DNA from: Trichuris trichiura
Taxonomy: Eukaryota > Nematoda > Enoplea > Trichinellida > Trichuridae
Length of the DNA: 64,000 nt
Assembly (NCBI GenBank): GCA_037903355.1
Contig: JBAJFE010000004.1
Location: 5,192,001 to 5,256,000 of the forward strand
Reading direction: 5' to 3'
Shown here: in pieces, positions 41,029-54,700 of the stretch
Position numbering within the stretch: the first letter of the stretch is position 1
How the letters are laid out: every line of letters starts with the position of its first letter
Translations under genes and position numbers: made by a program
Notes under the pieces: generated by a model
What the model was told of the DNA's origin: nothing
The model's database searches: none
The model's input: only the letters and a program-made list of their open reading frames with translations

Positions 41029-41248
41029 TGTAACAAACCACTGAGTCTCTTCAAACCTTTTATTCACATTACCACGCCGCGCACACACAAATAACACCAA
41101 CGACACCGAAGACGCGGATCACCCCACAACGAGCATCCGCGAAGACTACTGACTACTCTCTCTCTCACTGACTCTCCGACTCCTGACGTGTGTCTACCGC
41201 CCACTTCGTACCTGCATTCCGTCGTACCTGCTTATCTCTACCGCTACA
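41029..41248 (-). repeat. LTR of a truncated Gypsy element
   Basis: 220 bp, TGTAACAAACC...CCGCTACA on the + strand, followed at 41249-41262 by a polypurine tract (GGGAGGGGGCGGAT on the - strand). It is therefore the 3' LTR of a - strand element. Confidence 0.75.
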
Positions 41249-41262
41249 ATCCGCCCCCTCCC

Positions 41263-41458
41263 GTTTCGGTCGCTTTCCCCCGAGCGACGCCACGCTGACT
41301 CCATCGGGCTCCGATATCTCTTCAGTTGTGCCACGTGGGCTGTGAAAATCCTATCTGCCCTACGCTGACGACCTGATTTCAAATAGTTGAGCTTGTAAGT
41401 GATATCACTAAGCTTCTGCACCACTCGAAAGGGTCCCACGTAACGTGGCAGAAACTTC
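41263..41458 (-). pseudogene. Gypsy integrase C-terminus
   Basis: - strand KFLPRYVGPFRVVQKLSD, then ITYKLNYLKSG, then IFTAHVAQLKRYRSP: the SH3-like/C-terminal part of Gypsy integrases (usual form GPFxVVxxLSDxxYxL...VHVxRLKPY). The rest of the element is missing; sequence to the right belongs to the Merlin element. Confidence 0.8.
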
Positions 41459-43656
41459 GGATCTCGTCCGACTTCAGCCCGCCGTCGGCATTGGCGGCAA
41501 CATCACACGGTAATACGCTGCGATAATACGGATAAGCCGCGCAACGGGTGTGACGGTGTACTGTGGATTGAAGAACACGTGCCGCGCAAGTTGAACGAGG
41601 AGACAAAGGACGGTTAGTGCCACCTGCAGTTTGACCGGTCAGTGACCTGCGGATTGCGTTTCCATGTCACTTATGCAGCTACTTACCCTTGCGAAATAGT
41701 GCTGGTGAGGGATGAAACAGCTGCGCGTGCATTCCTAGAATGGGTAACACAATGGACTGGCAGCGGCACACGCAGAGAGGGTGTTATTGACCCGCGAATT
41801 ACCTGTGCACGAATTGTGTAGCTGTGCAACTGAGTAACGGTTGCAAGTGTCACCGATTCGGTTACTGACCCTTGCGAAACAGTGAAGGTGAGGGATTAAA
41901 CCGCTGCGCGCGCATTGCTGGCACAGGGAGTACAATGCGCCTGCAGTGATGTATCCCAGGGTTCCGTTAGTTATTCGTCGAAAACATCGAAGGTCAACGC
42001 TCCGGTTGGCACTGTGCCGTTGCAAAACATGCGAACCTCATTGTAAAGTATGAACACACCTCGCGCAAGTCTAAGTGAACGTTCCCGGAAAAGCAACCGA
42101 ACAAACACCGCCTGGCTGCACCAAACGGTGCGGGATGAAGAAACGGCGGCTAATTTCTTTCGCGAAAAAGGGCTGCTGCATAGCGAAAGGCTGTGCCCCG
42201 TTTGTGGAGAGGCAATGCGTCTGACGCGCCGCGGCATGGCGTGGAGGTGTTTTAAACGTTCCTGCAGGAAGGAAGTGGCCGTACGAACACGGACGTGGTT
42301 CGACGGTAAGGGCACTATGCGCTGAAGCCGTTATGAGTGCTATGCACTGCATTGTGTCCATTGCAGTCCCACGGAACAAGGTAAAGCTGCAGAAGGCCGT
42401 CGAGATTATTTTCAACTGGAGTCGTGAGTACACCACATCCAAATTCTGTTTACACGAGCTGGGTGCGGATTCGCACGCCTTCTGTTGTCGGTGTAGGCAG
42501 TATGTGTACTTTAGGACTCAGCCACGGCACCGGAGTGCTGTGGAATGGCCACCTGCGGCAAGTTACTGCAGACGCGTTGGCCAAAAGACCGATGCAACTG
42601 GGAGAACCGGGTATGACGGTGGAACTGGACGAGTCATTCTTTTCCCGGAGAAAGTACAACCGAGGGAAGATGCACTTGCCGCTGTGGCTCTTCGGCGGTG
42701 TATGTCGGGAAAACGGCGAATTTCACGTCGAACCCGTGAAGGACCGTTCGGCGAACACCCTCCTACCCGTTGTACGCTCCCGTGTGAGGCCGCAGTCTGC
42801 AGTGATGACTGATGAGTGGCGTGCCTACCGTCGTCTCGGCCGCGAAGGGTACAATCATTCGCGAGTGAATCACTCAAGGAAATTCGTCGACCGAGACACA
42901 GGCGCCCACACGCACACCATAGAGTCCATGTGGGCCCAGTTGAAGCGCGGCAACAAGCGGCGGTGTGGAACGCATCGGAGCGTCGTCGTGTCCTACCTGA
43001 GTGAGTTCATGTGGAGAAAACGTTTGGGACCCTCTGACGCTTTCGAGGCCATCCTCGCCGACATCCGCATGTTGCACCCGCCCCGAGTGGACGCGACGCC
43101 AGCGCAAGCGGCCTTGCCAAAGCGGATGGTACATTGCTTCTTTAACGTTTCTGCTCTATATGCTCGTCTGTATGCACAGGTGGAACAAGAGGCGCCGGTG
43201 AACGCACCGCCCGTGTCAGCGCACACGCCCGACTGAAGCGTCCCCAGCTTCTTCAGCGTTTTCCTCAGTGAAGGCGCACCCATAGACAGTATGTACCCCT
43301 GCTGTAAGTTAGCGTGTACTGCGCGCGTTAGTGAGACCTTCTTATCCACCCGTACAGTAAAGTTGACACACTTGTCTTCGGAAACGCTACTGCAATAATG
43401 AGCACACTGCATGAATTCATCACCGTTAGTGTGCAAGACCAAACTTGTCTGCGTTACAGTGCAAGACCGCACTTGTCCTCGCAAACGTTACAGCAATCCT
43501 GCGCACACTGCATGAATTCATCAGCGCTAGCGTGCAAGACCATTTGCGCGCGCGTAGCCGCCCAGAGATACAAGCCGCTTAAGTCTCACTAATCCCCACT
43601 TGACCTCCTTTGATGTTGCGCCAACGCCGACGGCGGGCTGATTTCAGACCAGACCC
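41459..43656 (+). mobile_element. Merlin DNA transposon with transposase gene
   Basis: About 2.2 kb. The right end, reversed, begins GGGTCTGGTCTGAAATCAGC and continues CCGCCGTCGGCGTTGGCGC; the left end at 41459 reads GGATCTCGTCCGACTTCAGC followed by CCGCCGTCGGCATTGGCGG, a good inverted repeat of over 40 bp. The right end abuts the satellite exactly. Eight-base flanks GAAACTTC and AAAATTTC match at 6 of 8, but one is Gypsy and the other satellite sequence, so they may not be a true duplication. Subterminal direct repeats occur near both ends (about 60 bp at 41683/41866; about 55 bp at 43385/43488). Confidence 0.7.
42050..43236 (+). pseudogene. Merlin (ISXO2-type) DDE transposase
   Basis: Starts MNTPRASLSER at 42050. 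N-terminal zinc ribbon CPVCGEAM...WRCFKRSC (42200-42260) and TWFD, then a 61-nt intron 42306-42366 (GTAAGG...TTGCAG) restoring FDVPRNKVKLQKAVEIIF and NWSREYTTSKFCLHELG, the typical helix-turn-helix region. The frame then changes between about 42480 and 42570, and the catalytic domain follows: MTVELDESFFSRRKYNRG (first D), AVMTDEWRAYRRL (second D), GAHTHTIESMWAQLKRG (E), then SYLSEFMWRKRLG. Merlin enzymes are related to bacterial IS1016 and cut and paste with 8-9-bp duplications. One frameshift probably inactivates it, unless a second intron exists. Confidence 0.88.
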
Positions 43657-46600
43657 AAAATTTCCGCTAATTCTGCTGCGTCTGAATAAGGTAGCCCAGT
43701 TGACCGATTCAACCAGCATCAGTGCTGGGTCCCTCTAAACCCACAATGTTCAATCCTGCTATCATTTAATGCTCGCGGTCACACTATTCCGGAAAAGACC
43801 ATATGCGGCTGAAAGCACGTGTTTTCTTCCGAGTGGCCATAAACTTTCATTCCTCTACCGCTTATTCACTTTTCGAGAGTTCCACGTCTCCTTCAGTAAC
43901 GCTCACGTTTTCATGGGATACATGAACTGCGCTTCGAACCGGACAAGAGCATCTTACTCATCTTAAGGAAAGATGCCCGGCTTCATCAGGTTTTCTTCAT
44001 TTTTCAGAGCTCCTATGGTTCGAAGACCAGATGCAATTTTCGCCAATCTCGACTAGAACCTGAAGTCAAGAAGTTTGCATTCGTTTAACAACACTTGTCG
44101 GTTCGTTTCGTACGCACGTTCTCCAAAGGCAATCTTATGGCTCCTCTGGAGAAGAATTCCCTGATAACTGTTAGCCGTACGTCCGCTCGGGTAACACATC
44201 GGGGAACGGTTCGTGGAGGTGTTTCTGCCAAAAAAGCACGCGCGAAAAACGGCCTACGACACCGAGTGTTCCCACGTTGCCTCCAACCGTAGTACTACCT
44301 CAGCCTAACGTTCCTTAACTTCGCAGATCTGACGGGATGCGGTACTTTCAACGTAGTATGATCGTAGGCAGGGGAAACCGAAGACTAACGTTCCTACGTG
44401 GGACGGACGAAGGCTTCAGTGAAGGAAGCGGTCCATTTGCCTATCCTGCCTTAGTGCCGCGACTTCAAATGAATTTAATACTAAAATTTTTGCTAATTCT
44501 GCCGCGTCTGAATAGAGTCGCCCAGCTGACCGATTGAACGAGCATGAGTGCTGGGTCTTTCCATACGTTCAATGTTGGAAGCCGGGAGCATTTAGTGTTC
44601 CCGATCAGACTATTCCGGAAAAGACCATATGCAGCTGAAAGCGTGTGTTTTTTTCCGAGTGGGCTTAAACTTACTTTCCTCTACAGCTTACTCGCTTTTC
44701 GAGAGTTGCACGACTGCTTCACTAACGCCCACGTTTTAATGGGATACATGGACTGCTCTTCAGACAGGAGAAGAGCATCTTACTCTTCTTAACGAAAGAT
44801 GCATGGCTTCTTCCGCTTTTCTTCATTTTTCCGTGTTCCTATTTTTCGAAGACCAGATGCAATTTCCTCCAATCTCGACTAGAACGTGAAGTCAAGAAAG
44901 TTGCATTGGTTTAACAACGCTTGTCGGTTCGTTTCGCACGCACGTTCTGCAAATGCAGTCTTATAGCTCCTGTGGTGTAACATTTCGTGATCACTGTTAG
45001 CCCTTCGAACGCTCAGGTAACACCGAGGGGAACGGTTCGTGGAGGTGTTTCTGCCAAAAAAAGGACGCGCGAAAAACGGCCTACGACACCGAGTGTTCCC
45101 ACGTTGCCTCCAACCGTAGTACTGCCTCAGCCTAACGTTCCTTAACTTCGCAGATCTGACGGGATGCGGTACTTCCAACGTAGAAAGATCGTAGGCAGGG
45201 GAAACCGAAGACAAACGTTCCTACGTGGGACGGACGAAGGCTTCAGTGAAGGAAGCGGTCCATTTGCATATGCTGCCTTAGTGCCGCGACTTCAAATGAA
45301 TTTAATACTAAAATTTTTGCTAATTCTGCCGCGTCTGAATAGAGTCGCACAGCTGACCGATTGAACGAGCATGAGTGCTGGGTCTTTCCATACGTTCAAT
45401 GTTCGAAGCCGGGAGCATTTAGCGCTCCCGGTCAGACTATTCCGGAAAAGACCATATGCAGCTGAAAGCGTGTGTTTTTTTCCGAGTGGGCCTAAACTTA
45501 CTTTCCTCTACAGCTTACTCGCTTTTCGAGAGTTGCACGACTGCTTCACCAACGCTCACGTTTTAATGCGATACATGGACTGCTCTTCGGATCTGAGAAG
45601 AGCATCTTACTCTCCTTAACGAAAGATGCATTGCTTCTTCCGGTTTTCTTCATTTTTCACTGTTCCTATGGTTCGAAGAGCAGATGCAGCTTTCTGCAAT
45701 CTCGACAAGAACGTGAAGCCAAGAAGGTTGCATTGGATTAGCAACGCTTATCCGTTCGATTCGTACGCACGTAGTCGAAACGCAATCTTATGGCACCTCT
45801 GGCGAAGAATTTCCTGATAACTGTTAGTCGTACGTGCGCTCGGGTAGGAGCGCGGGGACCGGTTCGTGGAGGTGTTTCTGCCAAAAAAAGGACGCGCCAA
45901 AAACGACCTACGACACCGAGTGTTCCCACGTTGTCTCCAACCGTAGTACTACCTCGCCCTAACGTTCCTTAACTTCGCAGATCTCACGGGATGCGCTGCT
46001 TTCAACATAGTAAGATCATAGGCAGGGGAAACCAAGACTAACGTTCCTACGTGGGTCGGACGCAGGCTTCAGTGAAGGAAGTGGTCCATTTAACTATGCT
46101 GCCTTAGTGATACGACTTCAAATGAATTTAACACTAAAACTTTTCCTAATTCTGCTGCGTCTGAATAGGGTTGCATACCTGACCGATTGAACGAGCATGA
46201 GTGCTGGGTCTTCCCATACGTCCAATGTTGGAAGCTGGGAGCATTTAGTGTTCCCGGTCAGAATATTCCGGAAAAGACCACATGCGGCACAAAGCGTGTG
46301 TTTTTTTATGAGTGGGATTAACCTACTTTCCTCTACAGCTTACTCCCTTTTCGACAGTTGCACGACTGCTTCACCAACGCTCACGTTTTAATGGGATACA
46401 TGGACTGCTCTTCGGACCGGAGAAGAGCATCTTACTCTTCTTAACGAAAGATGCATTGCCTCTTCCGGTTTTCTTCATTTTTCAGTGTTCCTGTGGTTCG
46501 AAGAGCAGATGCAACTTTCTGCAATCTCGACGAGAACGTGAAGCCAAGATGTTTCCATTGGATTACCAACGCTTATCGGTTCGATTCGTACGCACGTTGT

Positions 46601-48477
46601 GGAAACGCAATCTTATGGCACCTCTGGGGAAGAATTTCCTGATAACTGTTAGCCGTACGTGCGCTCTGGTAATAGCGCGGGCACCGCTTCGTGCATGTGT
46701 TTCTGCTAAAAAAAGGACGCGCGAAAAACAGCCCACGACACCGAGTGTTCCCACGTTGTCTAAAAACGGTAGTACTAGCTCAGCCTAACGTTCCTTAGCT
46801 TCACAGATCTGAAGGGATGCGGTGCTTTCAACGTAGTATGATCCTAGGCATGGGAAACCGAAGACTAACTTTCCTACGTGGGTCGGACGCAGGCTTCAGT
46901 GAAGGAAGAGGTCCATTTGCCTATGCTGCCTTAGTGCCGCCACTTCAAATGCATTTAATACTAAAATTTTTGCCAATTCTGCTGCGTCTGAATAGGGTCG
47001 CCCAGCTGACCGATTGAACGAGCATGAGTGCTCCGTCTTTCCATACGCCCAATGTTGGAAGCCCGGATCATTTAGTGCTCCCGGTCAGACTATTCCGGAA
47101 AAGACCATATGCGGCTGGAAGCGTGTGTTTTTCTCTGAGTGGGCCTAAAGTTACTATTCTCTACAGCTTACCCTCTTTTCGAGAGTTGCACGTCTGCTTC
47201 ACCAACGCTCACGTTTTAATGGGACACATGGACTGCTCCTCGGACCGGAGAAGAGCATCTTACTCTTCTTAACGAAAGATGCATTGCTTCTTATGGTTTT
47301 CTTCATTTTTCAGTGTTCCTATGGTTCGAAGAGCAGATGCAATTCTCTGCAATCTCGACAAGAACGTGAAGCCAAAAAGTTTCCATTGGATTACCAACGC
47401 TTATCGGTTCGATTCGTACGCACGTTGTGGAAACGCAATCTTATGGCACCTCTGGGGAAGAATTTCCTGATAACTGTTAGCCGTCCGTGCGCTCGGGTAA
47501 CAGCGCGGGGACCGGTTAGTGGAGGTGTTTCTGCCAAAAAAAGCACGCGCGAAAAACGGCCTACGACACTGAGTGTTCCCATGTTGTCTCCAACCGTAGT
47601 ACTACCTCAGCCTAACCTTCCTTAACTTAGCAGATCTGACGGGATGCGGTGCTTTCAACGTAGTATGAACGTAGGCAGGTAAAACTGACGAGATACGTTC
47701 CTACGGGAGCCTGACGCAGGCTTCAGTGAAGGAAGTGGTCCATTTGCCTATGGTGCCTTAGTGCTGCAACTTGAAATGAATACAATACTAAAATTTTTCC
47801 TAATTCTGCTGCGTCTGAATAAGGTCGACCAAATTGACCGATTGAAGGAGCATTAGTGCTAGGTCCTTCGTAGCTCCAATGTTGGAAGCTGGGATCACCT
47901 AATCCTCACGGCCAGACTATTCCGATAAAGATGAAACGCGGCGAGAAGGATGTGTTTTTTTGCCAGTAGACTTGAACTTTCTTTCCTCTACCGCTTACTG
48001 ACTTTTCGAGAGTTGCACGACTGCTTCAGCAACGCTCACGTTTTCATGGGCTACATGAACAGCGCTTTCAACCGGACAAAAGCATCTTACTCATCTTAAG
48101 GAAGGATGTATTGCTTTTTCAGGTTTTCCTCATTTTTCAGTGTTCCTATTTTTCGAAGAGCAGATGCAATTTTCTCAAATCTCGATTAGAACGCGAACTC
48201 AAGAAAGTTGCATTGGTTTAACAATGATTCTCGGTTCGTTTCGTAGGCACGTTGTGCAAATCCAGTCTAATAGCTCCTGTGGGGTAGAATTTCCTGATAA
48301 CTGTTAGCCGTTCGAACGCTCGGGTAACACCGAGGGGAACGGTTCGTGAAGCTGTTTCTGCAAAAAAAAGACGCGCGAAAAACGGCCTACGACACTGAGT
48401 GTTCCCACGTTGTCTCCAACCGTAGCACTAGCTCAGGGTAACGTTCCTTAACTTCGCAGATCAGACGGGAAGCGGTG

Positions 48478-51400
48478 CTTTCAACGTAGCATGATCGTAG
48501 GCAGGGGAAACTGACAACATACGTTCCTACGGGGGCTTGCCGCAGGCGTCAGTGAAGGAAGGGGTCCATTTGCCTATGGTGCCTTAGTGCAGCTACATGA
48601 AATGTATTCAATACTAAAATTTTTGCTAATTCTGCTGCGTCTGAATAACGTCGCCCAGTTGACCGATTGAAGGAGCATTAGTGCTGGGTCCTTCTGTAGC
48701 TCCAATGTTGGAAGCTGCGATCATCTAATCCTCACGGTCAGACTATTCCGATAAAGATGAAACGCGGCTGGAAGGATGTGTTTTTTTGCCAGTGGACTTG
48801 AACTTTCTTTCCTCTACCGATTACTGACTTTTCGAGAGTTGCACGACTGCTTCCGCAACGCTCACGTTATCATGGGATAGATGAACAGCGCTTCGAACCG
48901 GACAAAAGCATCTTACTCATCTTAAGGAAGGATGTATTGCTTTTTCAGGTTTTCCTCATCTTTCAGTGTTCCTATTTTTCGAAGAGCAGATCCAATTTTC
49001 TCCAATCTCGACTAGAACGTGAAGTCAAGCAAGTTGCATTGGTTTAACAACGCTTGTCGGTTCGTTTCGTACGCACGTTGTCCAAATGCAGTCTCATAGC
49101 TCCTGTGGGGTAAAATTTCGTGATAACTGTTAGCCGTGCGAACCTTCAGGTAACACCGAGGGGAACGGTTCGTGGAGGTGTTTGTGCCAAACAAAAGACG
49201 CGCGAAAAACGGCCTACGACACTGAGTGTTCCCACGTTGTCTCTAACCGTAGTACTAGCTCAGGCTAACGTTCCTTAACTTCGCAGATCAGACGGGAAGC
49301 GGTGCTTTCAACGTAGTATGATCGTAGAAAGGGGAAACTGACGACATACGTTCCTACGGGGGCTTTATGCAGGCTTCAGTGTAGGAAGTGGTCCATTTGC
49401 CTCCGTTGCCTTAGTGCCGCAACTTGAAATGAATTCAATACTAAGATTTCTGCTAATTCTGCTGCGTCTGAATAAGGTAGCCCAATTGACCGATTGAAGC
49501 AGCATTAGTGCTAGGTCCTTCTGTAGCTCCAATGTTGGAAGCTGGAATCATCTAATCCTCGAGGTCGGACTATTCCGATAAAGATGAAATGCGGCTGGAA
49601 GGATGTGTTCTTTTGCCAGTGGACTTGAACTTTCTTTCCTCTACCGCTTACTGACTTTTCGAGAGTTGCACGACTGCTTCCGCAACGCACACGTTATCAT
49701 GGGATAGATGAACAGCGCTTCGAACCGGACAAAAGCATCTTACTCATCCTAAGGAAGGATGTATTGCTTTTTCAGGTTTTCCTCATTTTTCAGTGTTCCT
49801 ATTTTTCGAAGAGCAGATCCAATTTTCTCCAATCTCGACTAGAACGTGAAGTCAAGCAAGTTGCATTGGTTTAACAACGCTTGTCGGTTCGTTTCGTACG
49901 CACGTTGTGCAAATGCACTCTTATAGCTCCTGTGGGGTAGAATTTCCTGATAACTGTTAGCCGTTGGAACGCTGGGGTAACACCGAGGGGAACGGTTCGT
50001 TTAGGTGTTTCTGCGAAAAAAAAGGCTGGCCAAAAACGGTCTTCGACACTGAGTGTTCCCACGTTGTCTCCAACCGTAGTACTAGCTGAGCCTAACGTTC
50101 CTTAACATCGCAGATCAGACGGGAAGCGGTGCTTTCAACGTAGCATGATCGTAGGCAGGGGAAACTGACAACATACGTTCCTACGGGGGCTTGACGCAGG
50201 CTTCAGGGAAGGAAGGGGTCCATTTGCCTATGGTGCCTTAGTGCAGCTACATGAAATGTATTCAATACTAAAATTTTTGCTAATTCTGCTGCGTCTGAAT
50301 AACGTCGCCCAGTTGACCGATCGAAGGAGCATTAGTGCTGTGTCCTTCTGTAGCTCCAATGTTGGAAGCTGCGATCATCTAATCCTCACGGTCAGACTAT
50401 TCCCATAAAGATGAAACGCGGCTGGAAGGATGTGTTTTTTTGCCAGTGGACTTGAACTTTCTTTCCTCTACCGATTACTGACTTTTCGAGAGTTGCACGA
50501 CTGCTTCCGCAACGCTCACGTTATCATGGGATAGATGAACAGCGCTTCGAACCGGACAAAAGCATCTTACTCATCTTAAGGAAGGATGTATTGCTTTTTC
50601 AGGTTTTCCTCATCTTTCAGTGTTCCTATTTTTCGAAGAGCAGATCCAACTTTCTCCAATCTCGACTAGAACGTGAAGTCAAGAAAGTTGCATTGGCTTA
50701 ACAACGCGTGTCGGTTCGTTTCGTACGCACGTTGTCCAAATGCAGTCTTATAGCTCCTGTGGGGTAAAATTTCGTGATAACTGTTAGCCGTCCGAACCTT
50801 CAGGTAACACCGAGGGGAACGGTTCGTGGAGGTGTTTGTGCCAAACAAAAGACGCGCGAAAAACGGCCTACGACACTGAGTGTTCCCACGTTGTCACTAA
50901 CCGTAGTACTAGCTCAGGCTAACGTTCCTTAACTTCGCAGATCAGACTGGAAGCGGTGCTTTCAACGTAGTATGATCGTAGCCAGGGGAAACTGACGACA
51001 TACGTTCCTACGGGGGCTTTATGCAGGCTTCAGTGTAGGAAGTGGTCCATTTGCCTCCGTTCCCTTAGTGCCGCAACTTGAAATGAATTCAATACTAAGA
51101 TTTCTGCTAATTCTGCTGCGTCTGAATAAGGTAGCCCAATTGACCGATTGAAGCAGCATTAGTGCTAGGTCCTTCTGTAGCTCCAATGTTGGAAGCTGGA
51201 ATCATCTAATCCTCGAGGTCGGACTATTCCGATAAAGATGAAATGCGGCTGGAAGGATGTGTTCTTTTGCCAGTGGACTTGAACTTTCTTTCCTCTACCG
51301 CTTACTGACTTTTCGAGAGTTGCACGACTGCTTCCGCAACGCACACGTTATCATGGGATAGATGAACAGCGCTTCGAACCGGACAAAAGCATCTTACTCA

Positions 51401-51787
51401 TCCTAAGGAAGGATGTATTGCTTTTTCAGGTTTTCCTCATTTTTCAGTGTTCCTATTTTTCGAAGAGCAGATCCAATTTTCTCCAATCTCGACTAGAACG
51501 TGAAGTCAAGCAAGTTGCATCGGTATAACAACGCTTGTCGGTTCGTTTCGTACGCACGTTGTGCAAATGCACTCTTATAGCTCCTGTGGGGTAGAATTTC
51601 CTGATAACTGTTAGCCGTTGGAACGCTTGGGTAACACCGAGGGGAACGGTTCGTTTAGGTGTTTCTGCGAAACAAAAGCTCGCCAAAAACGGTCTTCGAC
51701 ACTGAGTGTTCCCACGTTGTCTCCAACCGTAGTACTAGCTGAGCCTAACGTTCCTTAACTTCGCCCATCTGACGGGATGCGGTGCGT
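48478..51787. repeat. dimeric higher-order repeat in the satellite (1654 bp, two copies)
   Basis: Alternating monomer types: AGCATGATCGTAGGC...GTGCAGCTACATG at 48480 and 50135, and TTTATGCAGGCTTCAGTGTA at 49366 and 51020. The spacing is exactly two monomers and the copies are nearly identical. Confidence 0.85.
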
Positions 51788-54700
51788 TCAACGTAGTATG
51801 GTCGTAGGCAGGGGAAACTGAGGACATACGTTCCCACGGGAGCTTGACGCAGGCTTCAGTGAAGGAAGTGGCCCATTTGAGTCCGTTGCCTTAGTGCCGC
51901 AACTTGAAATAAATTCAATACTAAAATTTTTGCTAATTCTGCTGCGTCTGAATCATTTCGCCCAATTGACCGATTGAAGAGCCATTAGTGCTAGGTCCTT
52001 CTGTAGCGCCAATGTTGGAAGCTGGGATCATCTAATGCTCGAGGTCAGACTATTCCGATAAAGACGAAATGCGGCTGAAAGGATGTGTTTTTTTGCCAGT
52101 GGACTTGAACTTTCTTTCCTCTACCGCTTACTGACTTTTTGAGAGTTGCACGACAGCTTCAGCAACGCTCACGTTTTCATGGTATACATGAACTGCGCTT
52201 CGAACCGGACAAAAGCATCTTACTCATCTTAAGGAAAGATGTATTGCTTTTTCAGGTTTTCCTCATTTTTCCGCGTTCCTGTTTTTCGAAGACCAGATGC
52301 AATTTCCTCCAATTTCGACTAGAACGAGAAGTCAAGAAAGTTGCATTGGTTTAACATCGGTTGTCGGTTCGTTTCGCACGCACGTTCTGCAAATGCAGTC
52401 TTATAGCTCCTGTGGTGTAAAATTTCGTGATAACTGTCAGCCCTTCGAACGCTGAGGTGACACCGAGGGTAACGGTTCGTGGAGGTGTTTCTGCCAAAAA
52501 AAAGACAAGCGAAAAACGGCCTACGACACTGAGTGCTCCCACGTTGTCTCCAACCGTAGTACTAGCTCAGCCTAACGTTCCTTGACTTCGCAGATCTGAC
52601 GGGATGCGGTACTTTCAACGTAGTATGATCGTAGGCAGGGGAGAGTGACGACATACTTTCCTACGGGGGCCGGCGCAGGCTTCAGTGAAGGAAGTGGTCC
52701 ATTTGCCTCCGTTGCCTTTGTGCCGCAGCTTGAAATGAAATCAATACTAAAATTTTTGCTAATCCTGCTGCGTCTGAGTAAGGTCGCCCAATTGACAGAT
52801 TGAAGGAGCATTAGTGCTAGGTCCTTCTGTAGCTCCAATGTTGGAAGCTGGGATCATCTAATGCTCGCGGTCAGACCATTCCGATAAAGACGGAATGCGG
52901 CTGAAAGGATGTGTTTTTTTTCCAGTGGACTTGAACTTTCTTTCCTCTACCGCTTACAGACTTTTCGATAGTTGCACGACTGCTTCAGCAACGCTCACGT
53001 TTTCATGGGATACATGAACTGCGCTTGGAACAGGACAAAAGCATCTTAATCACCTTAAGGAAAGATGTATTGCTTTTTCAGGTTTTCCTCATTTTTCCGT
53101 GTTGCTATTTTTCGAAGACCAGATGCAATTTCCTCCAATTTCGACTAGAAAGCGAACTCAAGAAAGTTGCGTTGGTTTAACAACGCTTGTAGGTTCGTTT
53201 CGCACGCACGTTCTGCAAATGCAGTCTTATAGCTCCTGTGGTGTAAAATTTCTTGATAACTGTTAGCCCTTCGTACGATCAGGTGACACCGAGGGGAACG
53301 GTTCGTGGAGGTGTTTCTGCCAAAAAAAAAGACGCGCGAAAAACGGCCTACGACACTGAGTGTTCCCACGTTGTCTCCAACCGTAGTACTAGCTCAGCCT
53401 AACGTTCCTTAAGTTCGCAGATCTGACGGGATGCGATGCTTCCCGCGTAGTATGACCGTAGGCAGGGGAAAGTGACGACATAGGTTCCCACGGGGGCTTG
53501 GCGCAGCCTTCAGTGAAGGAAGTGGTCCGTTTGCGTCCGTTGCCTTAGTGCCGCAACTTGAAATGAATTCAATACTAATATTTTTTCCAATTCTGCTGCG
53601 TCTGAATAAGTTCGCCCAATTCAACGATAGAAGGAGCATTAGTGCTAGGTCCTTCTGTAGGTCCAATGTTGGAAGCTGGGATCATCTAATGCTCGCGGTC
53701 AGACTATTCCGATAAAGACGGAATGCGGCTGAAAGGATGTGTTTTTTTGCCAGTGGACTTGAACTTTCTTTCCTCTACCGCTTACTGACTTTTCGAGGGT
53801 TGCACGACAGCTTCAGCAACGCTCACGTTTTCATGGGATACATGAACTGCGCTTGGAACAGGACAAAAGCATCTTACTCATCTTAAGGAAAGATGTATTG
53901 CTTTTTCAGGTTTTCCTCATTTTTCCGTGTTCCTGTTTTTCGAAGACCAGATGCAATTTCCTCCAATCTCCACTAGAACGTGAAGTCAAGAAAGTTGCGT
54001 TGGTTTAACAACGCTTGTGGGTTCGTTTCGTACGCACGTTCTGCAAATGCAGTCTTATAGCTCCTGTGGTGTGAAATCTCGTGATCACTGTTAGAACTTC
54101 GAACGCTCAGGTAACACCGAGGGGAACAGTTCGTGGAGGTGTTTCTGCCAGAAAAAAGACGCGCGAAAAACGGCCTACGACACTGAGTGTTCCCACGTTG
54201 TCTCCAACCGTAGTACTAGCTCAGCCTAACGTTCCTTAACTTCGCAGATGTGACGGGATGCGGTGGTTTCAACGTAGTATGATCGTACGCAGGGGAGACT
54301 GACGACAAATATTCCTATGGGGGCTTGACGCTTGCTTCAGTGAAGGAAGTGCTCCATTTGCCTCCGTTGCCTTAGTGGCGCAACTTGAAATGAATTCAAT
54401 ACTAAAATTTTTGCTAATTCTCCTGCGTCTGACTAAGGTCGAACAATTGACAGACTGAAGAAGCATTAGTCCTAGTTCCTTCTGTAGCTCCAATGTTGGA
54501 AGCTGGGATCATCTAATGCTCGCGGTCAGACTATTCCGATAAAGACGGAATGCGGCTGAAACGATGTGTTTTTTTCCCAGTGGACTTGAACTTTCTTTCC
54601 TCTACCGCTTACAGACTTTTCGAGAGTTGCACGACACCTTCAGCAACGCTCACGTTTTCATGGGATACATGAACTGTGCTTGGAACCGGACAAAAGCATC

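Noticed and set aside
41451..43664. GAAACTTC/AAAATTTC as a true Merlin target duplication
   Set aside because: Only 6 of 8 match and the two sides belong to different sequences (Gypsy and satellite), so it may be chance.
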